This document shows, piece after piece, positions 1 to 9,858 of a stretch of 64,000 nt of DNA (its first letter is position 1; each line of letters opens with the position of its first letter). The stretch comes from Lewinellaceae bacterium (GTDB taxonomy: Bacteria; Bacteroidota; Bacteroidia; Chitinophagales; Saprospiraceae). Under the pieces are notes generated by a model, which made no database searches, was not told the origin of the DNA, and saw only the letters and a program-made list of their open reading frames with translations. Location: assembly GCA_020636315.1 (NCBI GenBank), contig JACJYA010000015.1, positions 62,001 to 126,000 on the forward strand, in the 5' to 3' direction. The position numbers and the translations under genes are program-made.

Positions 1-2
1 AT

Positions 3-299
3 TTTGACTATGCAGGTTTGGTGAATACTTCTTATGCCATTCCCGGCTCCACGATCCCAATTGAGAACGTTTCTGAACGATACTTCATGTGTAAAGATGT
101 TACGGAAGAAGAGGCGCAGGAATGTACAGCATTCTTTCTGGCCCAAAAGGAGCAGATCCTGAAGGAATGCAGTTTCTCCGGCCTGCTGAAAGAACGTTCG
201 GCGAACTCCATTCAGGATTTCTTATCTGATTTTTTTGATACCTTAGAGAATGACGAATTAATGCGCAGAATGTTTGTAAAGGCACAAAACGTAGATTAG
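3..299 (+). CDS. Secreted CotH/HipA-like hypothetical protein, 3' fragment
   Basis: Only the last ~98 codons are inside the window; the reading frame is open from the first bases, so the start lies upstream. The fragment opens with FDYAGLVNTSYA, which aligns with the PYDFDYAG/PYDFDFSG segment of the next two genes. It then runs through the same R-Y-F and EE-A...FF...KE helical tail. It is therefore the 3' end of a third member of a tandem family. In related CotH/HipA-type folds the DFD residues sit in the metal/nucleotide site; here that is inference. The following gene starts 20 bp downstream on the same strand, so co-transcription is likely. Function unknown. Confidence 0.8.
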   Translation, partial: FDYAGLVNTSYAIPGSTIPIENVSERYFMCKDVTEEEAQECTAFFLAQKEQILKECSFSGLLKERSANSIQDFLSDFFDTLENDELMRRMFVKAQNVD

Positions 300-319
300 C
301 ACCTGTAAACTCAGAAACT

Positions 320-1369
320 ATGAGAAATTTCCACCTCTTTTTACTCGCCCTCTCGGGTATCCTGTGGGGTATTGCCCTGCCTGCGCAGGATGCCGGGCCG
401 GAGGCGGAAGAGGGCCGTCCGCTCTCTTTTTTCGAATATATCTATCAACGGGAAGACTCTTTGCCGCTTTTACAACTGGATACGGATTGGGGGCAACTGA
501 TCCGTAAAAAAATGGACGAAGAATACCAGCCTGGTGTTTTAAAGTTCCGGCAGGAAGACGGAAGTATGGCCCGACTGGATGTCAGGATACGGGCCAGAGG
601 AAACATTCGGAAGGAGGTCTGCTTTTTTCCGCCCCTGAAGATCAAAGCCAAAAAGAAGCAGCTGAAAGAACTGGGCTTTAACCAGCTCAACGACCTGAAA
701 CTGGTGCTGCCCTGTAAAAATGGCAGGAATTATGAAGAGTGCCTTTTAAGAGAGGTGCTGGCCTACCGGCTTTATGAAACCATTCATCCTGTCCATTTTA
801 AAACCAGGCCAGTCCGGCTGGAAGGTTGGGACGGAGACAAACAAGAGCAGTCATTCACCGCTTTTCTGGTGGAAGATGAAGAGGAGTTCGCCGCCCGCCT
901 GAATGGTAAGATCCTGAAACGAAGCAATATAAGGCCCATCATCCTGGAACGCGAGCCCTATCTGAAAATGTGCTTTTTCCAGTACATGATCGCCAATACG
1001 GATTGGTCTGTTTCCAACAGCCATAACCTGGAAATTGTTGCCGTGCCCGGATATACTAAAATAATTGCCGTGCCTTATGATTTCGACTACGCCGGCTTCA
1101 CGGATACTTATTATGCGGTCCCTTCTCCCACTCTGCCCATAAACAATGTTCATCAGCGCTACTTTTTAGGCTCAAGGGTGACGAAAGAAGAAGCCCTGGC
1201 CACCGCTGCTTTTTTCCTTTCCAAAAAAGAAGAGGTCTTCAGGCAATGTGAAACCTTCGGGCATTTGGATGAAAAAGAAATAGATACCCTCAAAAAATAC
1301 CTGGAAAGGTTCTTTGAACTTCTGGAAAACGAAAAAAAAGTCACCCGTAATTTTGTCACGGCTGATTGA
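320..1369 (+). CDS. Secreted CotH/HipA-like hypothetical protein (tandem paralogue 2)
   Basis: 349 aa with an N-terminal signal peptide (MRNFHLFLLALSGILW, cleavage near ALPAQ). Landmarks shared with the neighbours are: RARGNIRKEVCFFPPLKIK (about 91-109); LKLVLPCK followed by LLREVLAYRLY; ANTDWSVSNSHN (about 225-236); and VPYDFDYAG (about 250-258). The order (RGN, then N-x-DW...N, then DFD) resembles CotH spore-coat kinases and HipA-type kinases, where these residues bind nucleotide and metal. That relation is inferred by eye. No C-terminal T9SS domain is visible. Unknown substrate; plausibly periplasmic or surface acting. The start ATG is the first after the preceding stop and directly begins the signal peptide. 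Confidence 0.85.
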   Translation: MRNFHLFLLALSGILWGIALPAQDAGPEAEEGRPLSFFEYIYQREDSLPLLQLDTDWGQLIRKKMDEEYQPGVLKFRQEDGSMARLDVRIRARGNIRKEVCFFPPLKIKAKKKQLKELGFNQLNDLKLVLPCKNGRNYEECLLREVLAYRLYETIHPVHFKTRPVRLEGWDGDKQEQSFTAFLVEDEEEFAARLNGKILKRSNIRPIILEREPYLKMCFFQYMIANTDWSVSNSHNLEIVAVPGYTKIIAVPYDFDYAGFTDTYYAVPSPTLPINNVHQRYFLGSRVTKEEALATAAFFLSKKEEVFRQCETFGHLDEKEIDTLKKYLERFFELLENEKKVTRNFVTAD

Positions 1370-1487
1370 TTTGGAAAGCAACACAAGGGCGGAATTTCAC
1401 CATACCCGGCAGGATATCACCGTATTTTTTATTTTTATATTGCCTAACTCCAGCACTCTTCAGGCAAATTCAGAAAACCCAGTTAGT

Positions 1488-2609
1488 ATGAAAAAGACAG
1501 TTACAAATGGCCTGTTCCAGCCATTCGGCGCCGGGCATTCTCCTCCTGCAACAATCATTCTCCTGGCCATCCTTTTCGTTTCCGGCCCTACGGGATTGCT
1601 CTTTGCTCAACCGGAAGGACAAGCGCGGGAGAGTATTTTTTCCCACCTGGCCCGGGAGGGTGAGGCGATCCAGCTTACCCTTCAAACCGACCTGGATGAA
1701 CTGGTCAATAACCGGTTGCGGAAAGATTACCAACCGGCGGAATTGTCCTACCGGTCCCGGGAAGGAAAAGAAGTCCGGATGGAGGTCAACGTAATCCCCC
1801 GGGGAAATTACAGGAGAAAGATCTGCGATTTCCCTCCAATCATGTTGAACTTTTCAAAATCTCTTCTGGCGGAACGGGGCATGGAAAGCGAATACGATAA
1901 GATAAAACTGGTCACCCATTGCAAGAAAGGAGGAGAGGCCCAGGGATACCTCCTCAAGGAGTACCTGGCCTATAAAATCTACAACCTGCTCAGCTCCAAT
2001 AGTTACAGGGTTCAGCTGGCTCAGATCACTTACAAGGACAGCAAAGGCGCCTACAAGGATATTGAACAATTTGGCATCCTTATTGAAGATACAGACGAAA
2101 TGGCCCACCGCATCGGAGGCTTGGAATGCGAGTGCTGGAATTTCCAGGCAGACAGTGTGGTGCTGGCTTATGAAAATACCATGTCCGTCTTTCAATATAT
2201 GATCGGCAATGAAGACTGGAGCATTCCCCTGTTGCGCAATATCAAGCTGATCCGGCCTTATGATGGGGGAAAGATAATTCCCGTACCTTATGATTTTGAT
2301 TTCTCCGGTTTTGTCAATGCGCCCTACGCCGTACCCCGTTCCCAGCTCGGCATTTCAAATATTAAGCAACGGATCTTCCTGGGCTTTCCGGTGGAGGAGG
2401 AATTGCTTTCCGAAACTATGAAAAAGTTTGAATCTCAACGCGAGCAGATAGAGTCCATGATTAAAAACGCCAAAAGGCTAGGGGCTCAGGAGAGAAAAGA
2501 TGCGATAAAATACGTGAAGTCCTTTTATCAGAAAAAGCAGCTGAAGCGGCTCGCTGAAGAAGTCGCCGAAAAGCGAATGGAGCAGGAAGCAAGCGCAACT
2601 AATGACTGA
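1488..2609 (+). CDS. Secreted CotH/HipA-like hypothetical protein (tandem paralogue 3)
   Basis: 373 aa from ATG 1488. The frame is open further upstream, but those codons overlap the previous gene and are not signal-like, whereas 1488 opens with MKKTVTNG and a hydrophobic stretch (TIILLAILFVSG) ending in LFAQ, a good signal peptide. It carries the family landmarks: IPRGNYRRKICDFPPIMLNF, IKLVTHCKK, LLKEYLAYKIYN, IGNEDWSIPLLRN and VPYDFDFSG. A charged, Lys/Glu-rich helical tail ends the protein. It is the third consecutive member of the family on this strand. Biochemical role unknown; an extracytoplasmic atypical kinase-like fold is an inference. Confidence 0.85.
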   Translation: MKKTVTNGLFQPFGAGHSPPATIILLAILFVSGPTGLLFAQPEGQARESIFSHLAREGEAIQLTLQTDLDELVNNRLRKDYQPAELSYRSREGKEVRMEVNVIPRGNYRRKICDFPPIMLNFSKSLLAERGMESEYDKIKLVTHCKKGGEAQGYLLKEYLAYKIYNLLSSNSYRVQLAQITYKDSKGAYKDIEQFGILIEDTDEMAHRIGGLECECWNFQADSVVLAYENTMSVFQYMIGNEDWSIPLLRNIKLIRPYDGGKIIPVPYDFDFSGFVNAPYAVPRSQLGISNIKQRIFLGFPVEEELLSETMKKFESQREQIESMIKNAKRLGAQERKDAIKYVKSFYQKKQLKRLAEEVAEKRMEQEASATND

Positions 2610-2624
2610 GTGCTTGTTTGGATG

Positions 2625-2640
2625 GAGCCCATTCGGGCTC
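2625..2640. terminator. Short hairpin between convergent genes
   Basis: GAGCCC-ATTC-GGGCTC, a perfect 6-bp stem placed 16 bp after the stop of the third paralogue and before the 3' end of the convergent alcohol dehydrogenase. There is no strong T-run on either strand, so intrinsic termination is only plausible. Confidence 0.4.
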
Positions 2641-2712
2641 TGAATGATTGCTTGCGGAACCTCCAGGCAATCACTGAGACGTGATGACGAGCCTTCCCTG
2701 TATCCGGAAAAG

Positions 2713-3746
<1,034 letters not shown>

Positions 3747-3750
<4 letters not shown>

Positions 3751-4436
3751 AGTCTTGGGTTTATCCAGCTGGCTTTGTGCAGAACGCCAGCCTCTACCTT
3801 TCGGCGCAGCTCCTCTCTTTCCTCCGCGCTCCGGCAGGCGAGCATGCCTAACACATTCTCCCATACTTCACCCCGCCAGTTGCTGACCAGGGCCGAAAGA
3901 AAACGTTCATCCATACGCCCCAGCAGGCGGTCGATGATATCCATAAAGGGGTCATATCGCTCCACTACCTCATCCTGTACCTGGTCGATCGTCTCGGCAA
4001 TGACCTGATTGACCATGAGGTGGTCGGCCCGGCGCCTTTGGCGGCCTTCCGTAGAAAGTGATGGCCATTCTGCCCGGAGCATTTCGTAAAGCGTGAGCAC
4101 CAGGTCGTAGTTGATGTGCGCATTGACGCCCAGCAACAGGTGCTGAAGGACGTGAAGTTTCTGGTGAAGGGTTGCCTCGTAAACCTGCCGCCAGGCTTCG
4201 GGCACTTTATCACCGCAATCGTAACACTCCAGCGCGTCAAAATAATAATCGGCGAAGCGGTGGAGGAGTGCGCTTACCCACGGGCCATCCCGGAAACGGC
4301 CAGATTCGATGGCCTTCAGCATGTTCTCCGTCATCATGGCGTAACAGCTGAGAAAAATGGCGCGGTGGTCGCCGGCTGCTTCCCATTGTTTTACCTGCCG
4401 GTGCATCCGGCTGACAACTCCTGTCTCTTCATTCAT
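3747..4436 (-). CDS. DUF5995 family protein
   Basis: 229 aa, soluble, alpha-helical. The segment HVLQHLLLGVNAHINYDL (about 95-112) followed by RRRADHLMVNQVIAETIDQVQDEV is the signature I associate with DUF5995, a family of unknown function. Start taken at ATG 4436 (MNEETG) rather than the upstream in-frame ATG because a TAGCTTTG promoter core lies at 4455-4462, which would leave the longer start outside the transcript. Its stop overlaps the start of the alcohol dehydrogenase by 4 nt, so the two are one operon. Role unknown; the coupling suggests a shared pathway. Confidence 0.8.
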
Positions 4437-4454
4437 ATCACTCCGGGATGTATT

Positions 4455-4462
4455 CAAAGCTA
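4455..4462 (-). promoter_or_regulatory. Bacteroidota -7 promoter core (TAGCTTTG) for DUF5995/ADH operon
   Basis: TAnnTTTG match on the minus strand, 19 bp before the chosen ATG. The motif is short, so it is supportive rather than conclusive; the very short leader it implies is typical for this phylum. Confidence 0.4.
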
Positions 4463-4644
4463 ATATAAGCCTACTTTTCGGACTGGCTACTTTCAAGTGG
4501 CCGGTTTTTAGCCACTCCATTTCCCTCTCCGGGAATGTAGAAATTAAACGCCAATGGAAAATTGGGGCTTAATGACACCAAAGCCTTGCCTGGCCAGGCA
4601 ATATGAGGTAAATTTAAAGGTTGCAACAAAATGAAAAAACGCTT

Positions 4645-6984
4645 ATGAGGCCCCTCCTTAACTGGCTCGTTCTGCCCATCTTCCACCGGTTGCTGGCATT
4701 GCTGCCCTTTCCGTTTTTATTCGTTACCGCTTCCGCCCAAACGCCCTTCCCCGGCCCCGATGAGGTCTATCGGGACGACGTGACGCCCCGCATCGACATC
4801 TTGCTTCCAACGGACAGCCTGTCCGTTATGCTGGCGCCGGGAAACGAGGACAGCGATTACCACTGGCATGCCACCTTTGTTTTTGACAACGGATTCATCC
4901 GTGATACAGTTGAAAATATTGGTTTCCGCCTGCGGGGCAATACCTCCCGTTACGCCGCCAAGAAGTCATTTAAAGTGTCTTTCAACACCTACGAATCCGG
5001 GCGGAAGTGGCAGGGCGTAGAAAAGCTCAACATCAATGGAGAACACAACGACCCCAGTGTGGCGCGCTCCAAAATATGCTGGGATATGCTCCGGGATATG
5101 GGGGTGCCTGCACCCCGCGCCAACCATGTACGCCTGTACGTCAACGGAGAAAACTACGGACTGTACGCCAACGTAGAACACATCGATGAAGAATTCGCCG
5201 GCCTCCGCTTCGGCAATAAGGACGGCAACCTCTACAAATGCCTCTGGCCTGCCGACCTGGCTTATCTGGGGGATGACCCCGACGCCTACAAGTTCACCAG
5301 CGGAGACAGGCGCGCTTACGAACTGCACATCAACGAGGAGGAAGATGATTATTCGGATCTGGCCCACTTTATCGAGGTACTGAACAACACGCCCCTGCAG
5401 GACCTGCCCTGCGAGCTGGAGCAGGTATTCAATGTGGACAGCTACCTGAGGTCCATTGCCTTTGACGTTCTCTCCGGCAACTGGGACGGGCCCATTTACA
5501 ACAAGAATAATTTTTATCTCTATCACAACCAGTCCACCGGCCGCTTTGAGTATATCCCCTACGACCTGGACAATACCTTCGGTATCGACTGGTTCAATAT
5601 TGACTGGGCCACCCGGGATATGTACAACTGGTCACACCCCGATGAACCCCGCCCGATCTATGAAAGGCTGATGGAAATACCTGAATACCGAAACCGGTAC
5701 TCCTACTACATGAGCCGCTTTGCGGAGGAGATCTATACTGAAGCCGCTCTCTTTCCCTATTTTGAGGAAATAAAAGACAGGATAGCGCCATACGTACAAA
5801 CCGACCCTTACTATCCATTGGATTATGGTTTTTCCTATCTTGATTTTAACAATGCTTACGGGAGCGAAACCCCTTATTTTCATACAAAATCCGGGCTGGA
5901 GCACTTCGTCACCGCCCGCCGCAATGCTACTCTTGAGCAACTGGAGCTGGCCGATATCGCTCCTGTTTTAACCGGGCTGGAGCACAACCGGCCTAATGCC
6001 TTGCAGGAACTCATCTTTACGGTGCAGGCAGAAGATGACCAACAAGTGGAAACTGCAGAGATCTGCTATCAGCTCGACGGGCAGGGCGACACCTTCTGCG
6101 AACCCCTCTTCGATGACGGTGGCCATCAGGACGGAACGGCCGGCGACGGCCGGTATGGAGTAACCATTCCTGCCCTGAATGAATCGGCAGTGATCCATTA
6201 TTACCTGCGGGCAACGGACAATAGCGGGCACGTGAGCCGCCTGCCGGTTTGCGGAACGTATCAGCTTGTCGTGGGAAGCTCTTCGGCTCCACTGGCCATC
6301 AACGAATTCATGGCCAGCAATGACGCGACCATACCCGACGAGGCCGGAGAGTACGAAGACTGGGTGGAAATCTATAATTACGGCCAGGAAGCCGTTTACC
6401 TGGGCGGCCGCTTCCTGTCTGATAATCCGGACAACCCCACGAAATGGCAGTTTCCGGACAGATGGATACAAGCCGGTGAGTTTCTTCTTATCTGGTGTGA
6501 CGATGATGAAAGCCAGGGCCCGTTGCACACCAGTTACAAACTGGATGCCGACGGCGAATACATTGGTATCTTCGATGACGAAAACAACAATTTTGCCCTG
6601 ATCGACGGCATAGAATTCGGAGAGCAGATAACGGACCAGGCCATTGGCCGGCTGCCCAATGGTACGGGAAACTTCCAGGTAGTTTATCCCACGCCCGGAG
6701 CGTCCAACCAACCCGTCTCGGATGTAGAGGAAAAGGCCCTGAGGCCCAGGCTCTTCACGGTTTTTCCCAATCCGTTTAGGCAATCGGTCACTGTACAGGT
6801 GAAATCTTACGGCCCCACCCGTTTCCAGGTGGCCAACGCCCTGGGGCAACCCCTTATGGAAATAAATAACCGGGAAGGAGGGGTTCAGCAGCTCGATCTT
6901 TCAGCATTGCCGTCAGGGCTCTACCTGCTGAGCCTGCTGAAGGAGGGCCGGCCGGTACAGGTAGAAAAGCTGTTCAAGGAGTAA
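4645..6984 (+). CDS. CotH kinase family protein with lamin-tail and T9SS sorting domains
   Basis: 779 aa. A signal peptide (cleavage after TASAQ, ~31) is followed by a CotH domain: FRLRGNTSRYAAKKSFKVSF (95-113), NWDGPIYNKNN (279-289) and YIPYDLDNTFG (303-313). A region of Ig/Y_Y_Y-like strands then precedes a lamin-tail domain (INEFMASND...EDWVEIYN...IGRLPNGTG, roughly 550-680) and a C-terminal T9SS type A sorting domain (VFPNPF...LPSGLYLLSL). It is therefore expected on the cell surface or secreted. CotH proteins are atypical protein kinases in spore formers; activity here is unproven. Start: ATG 4645 is preferred to in-frame TTG 4621. A five-codon mini-ORF (ATG 4631) ends in a TGA overlapping this ATG, which could couple translation. 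Confidence 0.9.
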   Translation: MRPLLNWLVLPIFHRLLALLPFPFLFVTASAQTPFPGPDEVYRDDVTPRIDILLPTDSLSVMLAPGNEDSDYHWHATFVFDNGFIRDTVENIGFRLRGNTSRYAAKKSFKVSFNTYESGRKWQGVEKLNINGEHNDPSVARSKICWDMLRDMGVPAPRANHVRLYVNGENYGLYANVEHIDEEFAGLRFGNKDGNLYKCLWPADLAYLGDDPDAYKFTSGDRRAYELHINEEEDDYSDLAHFIEVLNNTPLQDLPCELEQVFNVDSYLRSIAFDVLSGNWDGPIYNKNNFYLYHNQSTGRFEYIPYDLDNTFGIDWFNIDWATRDMYNWSHPDEPRPIYERLMEIPEYRNRYSYYMSRFAEEIYTEAALFPYFEEIKDRIAPYVQTDPYYPLDYGFSYLDFNNAYGSETPYFHTKSGLEHFVTARRNATLEQLELADIAPVLTGLEHNRPNALQELIFTVQAEDDQQVETAEICYQLDGQGDTFCEPLFDDGGHQDGTAGDGRYGVTIPALNESAVIHYYLRATDNSGHVSRLPVCGTYQLVVGSSSAPLAINEFMASNDATIPDEAGEYEDWVEIYNYGQEAVYLGGRFLSDNPDNPTKWQFPDRWIQAGEFLLIWCDDDESQGPLHTSYKLDADGEYIGIFDDENNNFALIDGIEFGEQITDQAIGRLPNGTGNFQVVYPTPGASNQPVSDVEEKALRPRLFTVFPNPFRQSVTVQVKSYGPTRFQVANALGQPLMEINNREGGVQQLDLSALPSGLYLLSLLKEGRPVQVEKLFKE

Positions 6985-7092
6985 AGGCAATCTTAAAAGT
7001 GTTAAAAATCGTTGCTTTTTCGTACTTTTCCCAGCGTCAGGAAGTTTAATAAACACGCACTAAGTAATGAGGTATCCCAAAAATTGACAGGC

Positions 7093-7839
7093 ATGTATTC
7101 CGTTGCGATCATCGATGACCAAACCAGTTCCCGAAAAGTATTGAAAAACCTGCTGTCTCAGCTTTGTCCGGACGTAGAGGTGGTCGGCGAAGCAGACGGT
7201 GTTGCCAGCGGCGTCTCTCTCATACGGCAAAAACGGCCGGATGCCGTCTTCCTCGATATCCAGATGGAGGATGGAATGGGATTCGACCTCATCAAGTTCT
7301 TTCCTTCCCCCGAATTCAGCATTATCTTCACCTCCGGATACAACAATTACGCAACCGAAGCCTTCCGGTGCAATGCCATAGACTACCTGCTCAAACCCAT
7401 CAACCCGGAAGAACTGGTGAAAGCGGTCGAAAAGCTCAGCTACCGGGATACCGAATGGAACAACCGGCTTTCCAGCCTGATGGAATCCATCAAGCCGCAG
7501 GAAGACAAAAAGCTGCGGCTGCCGACCACAAAAGGGTGGGCATTCTGGAAACTGGAAGACATTGTACGCCTGGACGCCAATGACAGCATGACCTTTTTCT
7601 TCAACAATAAGGGAGAACGCATTCTGGTAGCCAAAACCATCAGCGCCAACCAGGAGGTTCTCCCCCCCAACCGCTTTTTCCGTTGCCACAAGTCACATAT
7701 CGTCAATCGCGATTACATAAAGGAGATATTGCGGGAAGACGGCAGCAATTTCGTCCTCCTGGAAGACGGAGAAAAAGTGCCGGTCTCCCGGCGCCGGCTG
7801 TCCAATTTTCTGGAATGGCTGAAAGGGAATTCGCTGTAA
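7093..7839 (+). CDS. LytTR-family response regulator
   Basis: 248 aa. Receiver domain 1-120 with acidic pocket D8-D9, phospho-acceptor D55 (VFLDIQM), FTSGYNN and the LLKPIN lysine. A LytTR DNA-binding domain occupies about 150-245 (LRLPTTKGWAFWKLEDIVRLDA...NRFFRCHKSHIVNRDYI). Start chosen at MYSVAIIDD because receivers begin directly with this strand; the upstream open frame is not conserved-looking. No histidine kinase is adjacent, so this is an orphan regulator here; these normally pair with LytS/YehU-type kinases. A near-match promoter core (TACTTTTC, 7022-7029) lies upstream. It converges on DUF1761 with only 4 bp between stops. Confidence 0.93.
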   Translation: MYSVAIIDDQTSSRKVLKNLLSQLCPDVEVVGEADGVASGVSLIRQKRPDAVFLDIQMEDGMGFDLIKFFPSPEFSIIFTSGYNNYATEAFRCNAIDYLLKPINPEELVKAVEKLSYRDTEWNNRLSSLMESIKPQEDKKLRLPTTKGWAFWKLEDIVRLDANDSMTFFFNNKGERILVAKTISANQEVLPPNRFFRCHKSHIVNRDYIKEILREDGSNFVLLEDGEKVPVSRRRLSNFLEWLKGNSL

Positions 7840-7843
7840 TCCC

Positions 7844-8341
7844 TTATTTCCAGGCGCAGATAATACCTCCCATCAGGGCAAAAGTCACGATCCAGTAACC
7901 GGTATTTATGGCTATGTATTTGAATCCCTTTCTCTCAAACAGGGCATTGATACCCAGGACGGGAAGAGCAAGCGTTATGCCGGCGATCACACCGTGAATT
8001 ATGCCATGCCGAAAGGTGCGGTAATTGTCTCCGAATTTTTCCATAAAATCGGCAAAATACATGCCAATTTCAGAATTCGGGTCGCCAAAGCCCGGCTCGC
8101 CCAATAAGATGGAATAGACGTGCCCCTGGTGAATGACGACGGAATTGAGGCCGGCGGCAAGGAAAAAACTCAGCACGTAAGTCACGCCGAAGATCGCCAG
8201 CATATTAGCGCTCTGCATCTTTTCTTCGGTCATTTCCGCCACTTTCATCCAGGCAGTTCCGAATACTTTAGGGTTGTACCAGATTGCTCCAATGACCAAA
8301 GGGACAAGAGCAGAGACGAGTAAGGCGACGATGTTTATCAT
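7844..8341 (-). CDS. DUF1761 family membrane protein
   Basis: 165 aa with four hydrophobic segments (about 3-22, 48-68, 108-130 and 140-162). The opening INIVALLVSALVPLVIGAIWYNPKVFGTAWMK, with the W-Y-N-P...F...W pattern, is diagnostic of DUF1761, small integral membrane proteins of unknown function. It follows the convergent LytTR gene with no room for a separate terminator. Nothing in the neighbourhood indicates a role. Confidence 0.88.
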   Translation of the reverse strand: MINIVALLVSALVPLVIGAIWYNPKVFGTAWMKVAEMTEEKMQSANMLAIFGVTYVLSFFLAAGLNSVVIHQGHVYSILLGEPGFGDPNSEIGMYFADFMEKFGDNYRTFRHGIIHGVIAGITLALPVLGINALFERKGFKYIAINTGYWIVTFALMGGIICAWK

Positions 8342-8459
8342 AGTTAGCAGGTTTTAGTTGCAGAGGGTGAAGGTAAATGGATGGTAAGATACAGAATGTT
8401 TTTTGTTTTAACAGAGGGCTCTTTTGGGGTTAGCTTCGAGCGTTTCAGACATTGGAGTA

Positions 8460-9575
8460 TTATTCGGCAAGGAGCTTGTTGGTAACAACGACCCTCTGGG
8501 CCAGAACTCGGGCAAGGTTTCGCCAGATAATGGCCCGGTCTGCCTCCTCTTTGAGGGTATTGATGGCGGATTCGCTGAACAGAACAACTTCGGTATCGGG
8601 GCTTGCAGCCACTACCTGAGCCGTGCGTTTGGTATTTAAAATGAAGGCGATCTCCCCAAAAATGTCTCCTTCGCCGAGAAGGACGACCGTTTTGTTGCCG
8701 ATTACCACCCGGACGATGCCTTTGCGCACAAACCCGAAAGCCTTCCCACCATCGTTCTCCGTGATCAGGACTTCATCTTCCCGGCAGTTGATCACAATGG
8801 CATTTTTCAGGAACGCCTCGCGTCCTTTTTCGCTCAACCCTTCCGTAATGGAATGATGGCTTTCAAAATCTTCCTCATTCGGGTAATAGGAGGAGCCTAC
8901 CTGCAGGGCGCCGTTATCCCTGACCAGTTGATAATACCACTGGCAAAGTGGGCGATAGGCCTCGAAGTCAACCCCTCTCATCAGTGGTAACACGGGGGAA
9001 TGGATAATAGAGAGGTATTCCTGGTCAGGCAGGAATATCATAGGAATGCGGAAAAGGCCCTCCGGCGTTTTGCTCAAAGCACCAACCGGCCTCATCCCCA
9101 GCCGCTTATATATGGAATAGTGGCCCGGGTCGCAGGACATGAGCACTGCCTGGCCGCCGGCCTTCAGCACCTCAATGAAACAATGGGTGAGCAACACCAT
9201 GGCGGCCTGAGATTTCTGATGCTCAGGGTGGATGGCCAACTGCGAGAAAATAGCCAGCTCTGCCAGCCGTTCCTCATCGAAAAGGCCGAGTTGGTATTGT
9301 TCATCTTTTCCCTCAATGGCCTTAACCTGGGCGGCGCCGGCCAGATGAAGGCTGGCAATGACTTTGCCGTTGCTGGTGTCCTGACAGGCAGCAAGCCGCG
9401 TGCCCAGCTGTTTTCCGCTTCCTTCTACCCAAAGCCCGTCAACGGTTCCGGCTTCTCTGGCTAGTTGCAGGCTATCCTCAATATCTTCCCTGTTGGTTGG
9501 GAAAAAAGCCCGGTATTGTCCAATCCAGAGGTCCCATTGCACAGAAAGTGCATCGATCAGGCTTGGCCTATCCAA
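8460..9575 (-). CDS. GNAT acyltransferase fused to a cyclic-nucleotide-binding domain
   Basis: 371 aa. The N-terminal ~180 residues look like a GNAT acyltransferase: ELAIFSQLAIHPEHQKSQAAMVLLTHC (acyl-CoA loop region) then MSCDPGHYSIYKRLGMRPVG. This is closest in feel to FeeM-type N-acyl synthases. Residues about 240-371 form a cyclic-nucleotide-binding domain: the phosphate-binding cassette GEIAFILNTKRTAQV carries the Glu and the Arg-Thr-Ala that contact cNMP in this family. The start is TTG at 9575; no ATG exists between the upstream in-frame stop and here, and the leader is A-rich. Fusion suggests cAMP/cGMP-gated acylation (inference). Mycobacterial PatA has the same two domains in the opposite order. 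Confidence 0.82.
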   Translation of the reverse strand: MDRPSLIDALSVQWDLWIGQYRAFFPTNREDIEDSLQLAREAGTVDGLWVEGSGKQLGTRLAACQDTSNGKVIASLHLAGAAQVKAIEGKDEQYQLGLFDEERLAELAIFSQLAIHPEHQKSQAAMVLLTHCFIEVLKAGGQAVLMSCDPGHYSIYKRLGMRPVGALSKTPEGLFRIPMIFLPDQEYLSIIHSPVLPLMRGVDFEAYRPLCQWYYQLVRDNGALQVGSSYYPNEEDFESHHSITEGLSEKGREAFLKNAIVINCREDEVLITENDGGKAFGFVRKGIVRVVIGNKTVVLLGEGDIFGEIAFILNTKRTAQVVAASPDTEVVLFSESAINTLKEEADRAIIWRNLARVLAQRVVVTNKLLAE

Positions 9576-9701
9576 AATGCTGTTTTTTTTATTCGCGGCA
9601 ACTGTTTGCTGTCATATATTAACAAAATAAACCGCTTTGAAGGTTAATTGGTGATTTCAATCAGATGGTCAAAGTACGAAAAAGGCGGGAATCGGCCATC
9701 C

Positions 9702-9815
9702 TGTGTGTATAACAGATTGCACAGCCAGGCTCTGAAAGGCTTAGCAATCCCTTCGCTTTGCTACGGGCTTACCAATCCACGGCCCAAACAAAAAGTGCAA
9801 TTTGTTATACACACA
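9702..9815. mobile_element. Miniature inverted-repeat element (MITE-like) with 6-bp target duplication
   Basis: Terminal inverted repeats of 21 bp at 9702-9722 and 9795-9815 match at 20 of 21 positions (outer ends TGTGTGTATAACA). Both are directly abutted by the same hexamer CCATCC (9696-9701 and 9816-9821), as expected for a target-site duplication. The 72-bp interior has its own hairpin (TAGCAA...TTGCTA) and no coding capacity. No transposase is in the window, so mobilisation would be in trans. It lies between the GNAT-CNB start and the 3' end of the candidate RNA. Confidence 0.65.
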
Positions 9816-9858
9816 CCATCCTTTGCCGGCCAGGATCAGCAGTAGATTTTTTTCAGGC

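Noticed and set aside
9702..9815. Integron attC site, because of TATAAC...GTTATA ends
   Set aside because: The arms pair almost perfectly without the unpaired central spacers and extrahelical bases of attC, the GTTRRRY core is not matched, and no integrase or cassette array is present.
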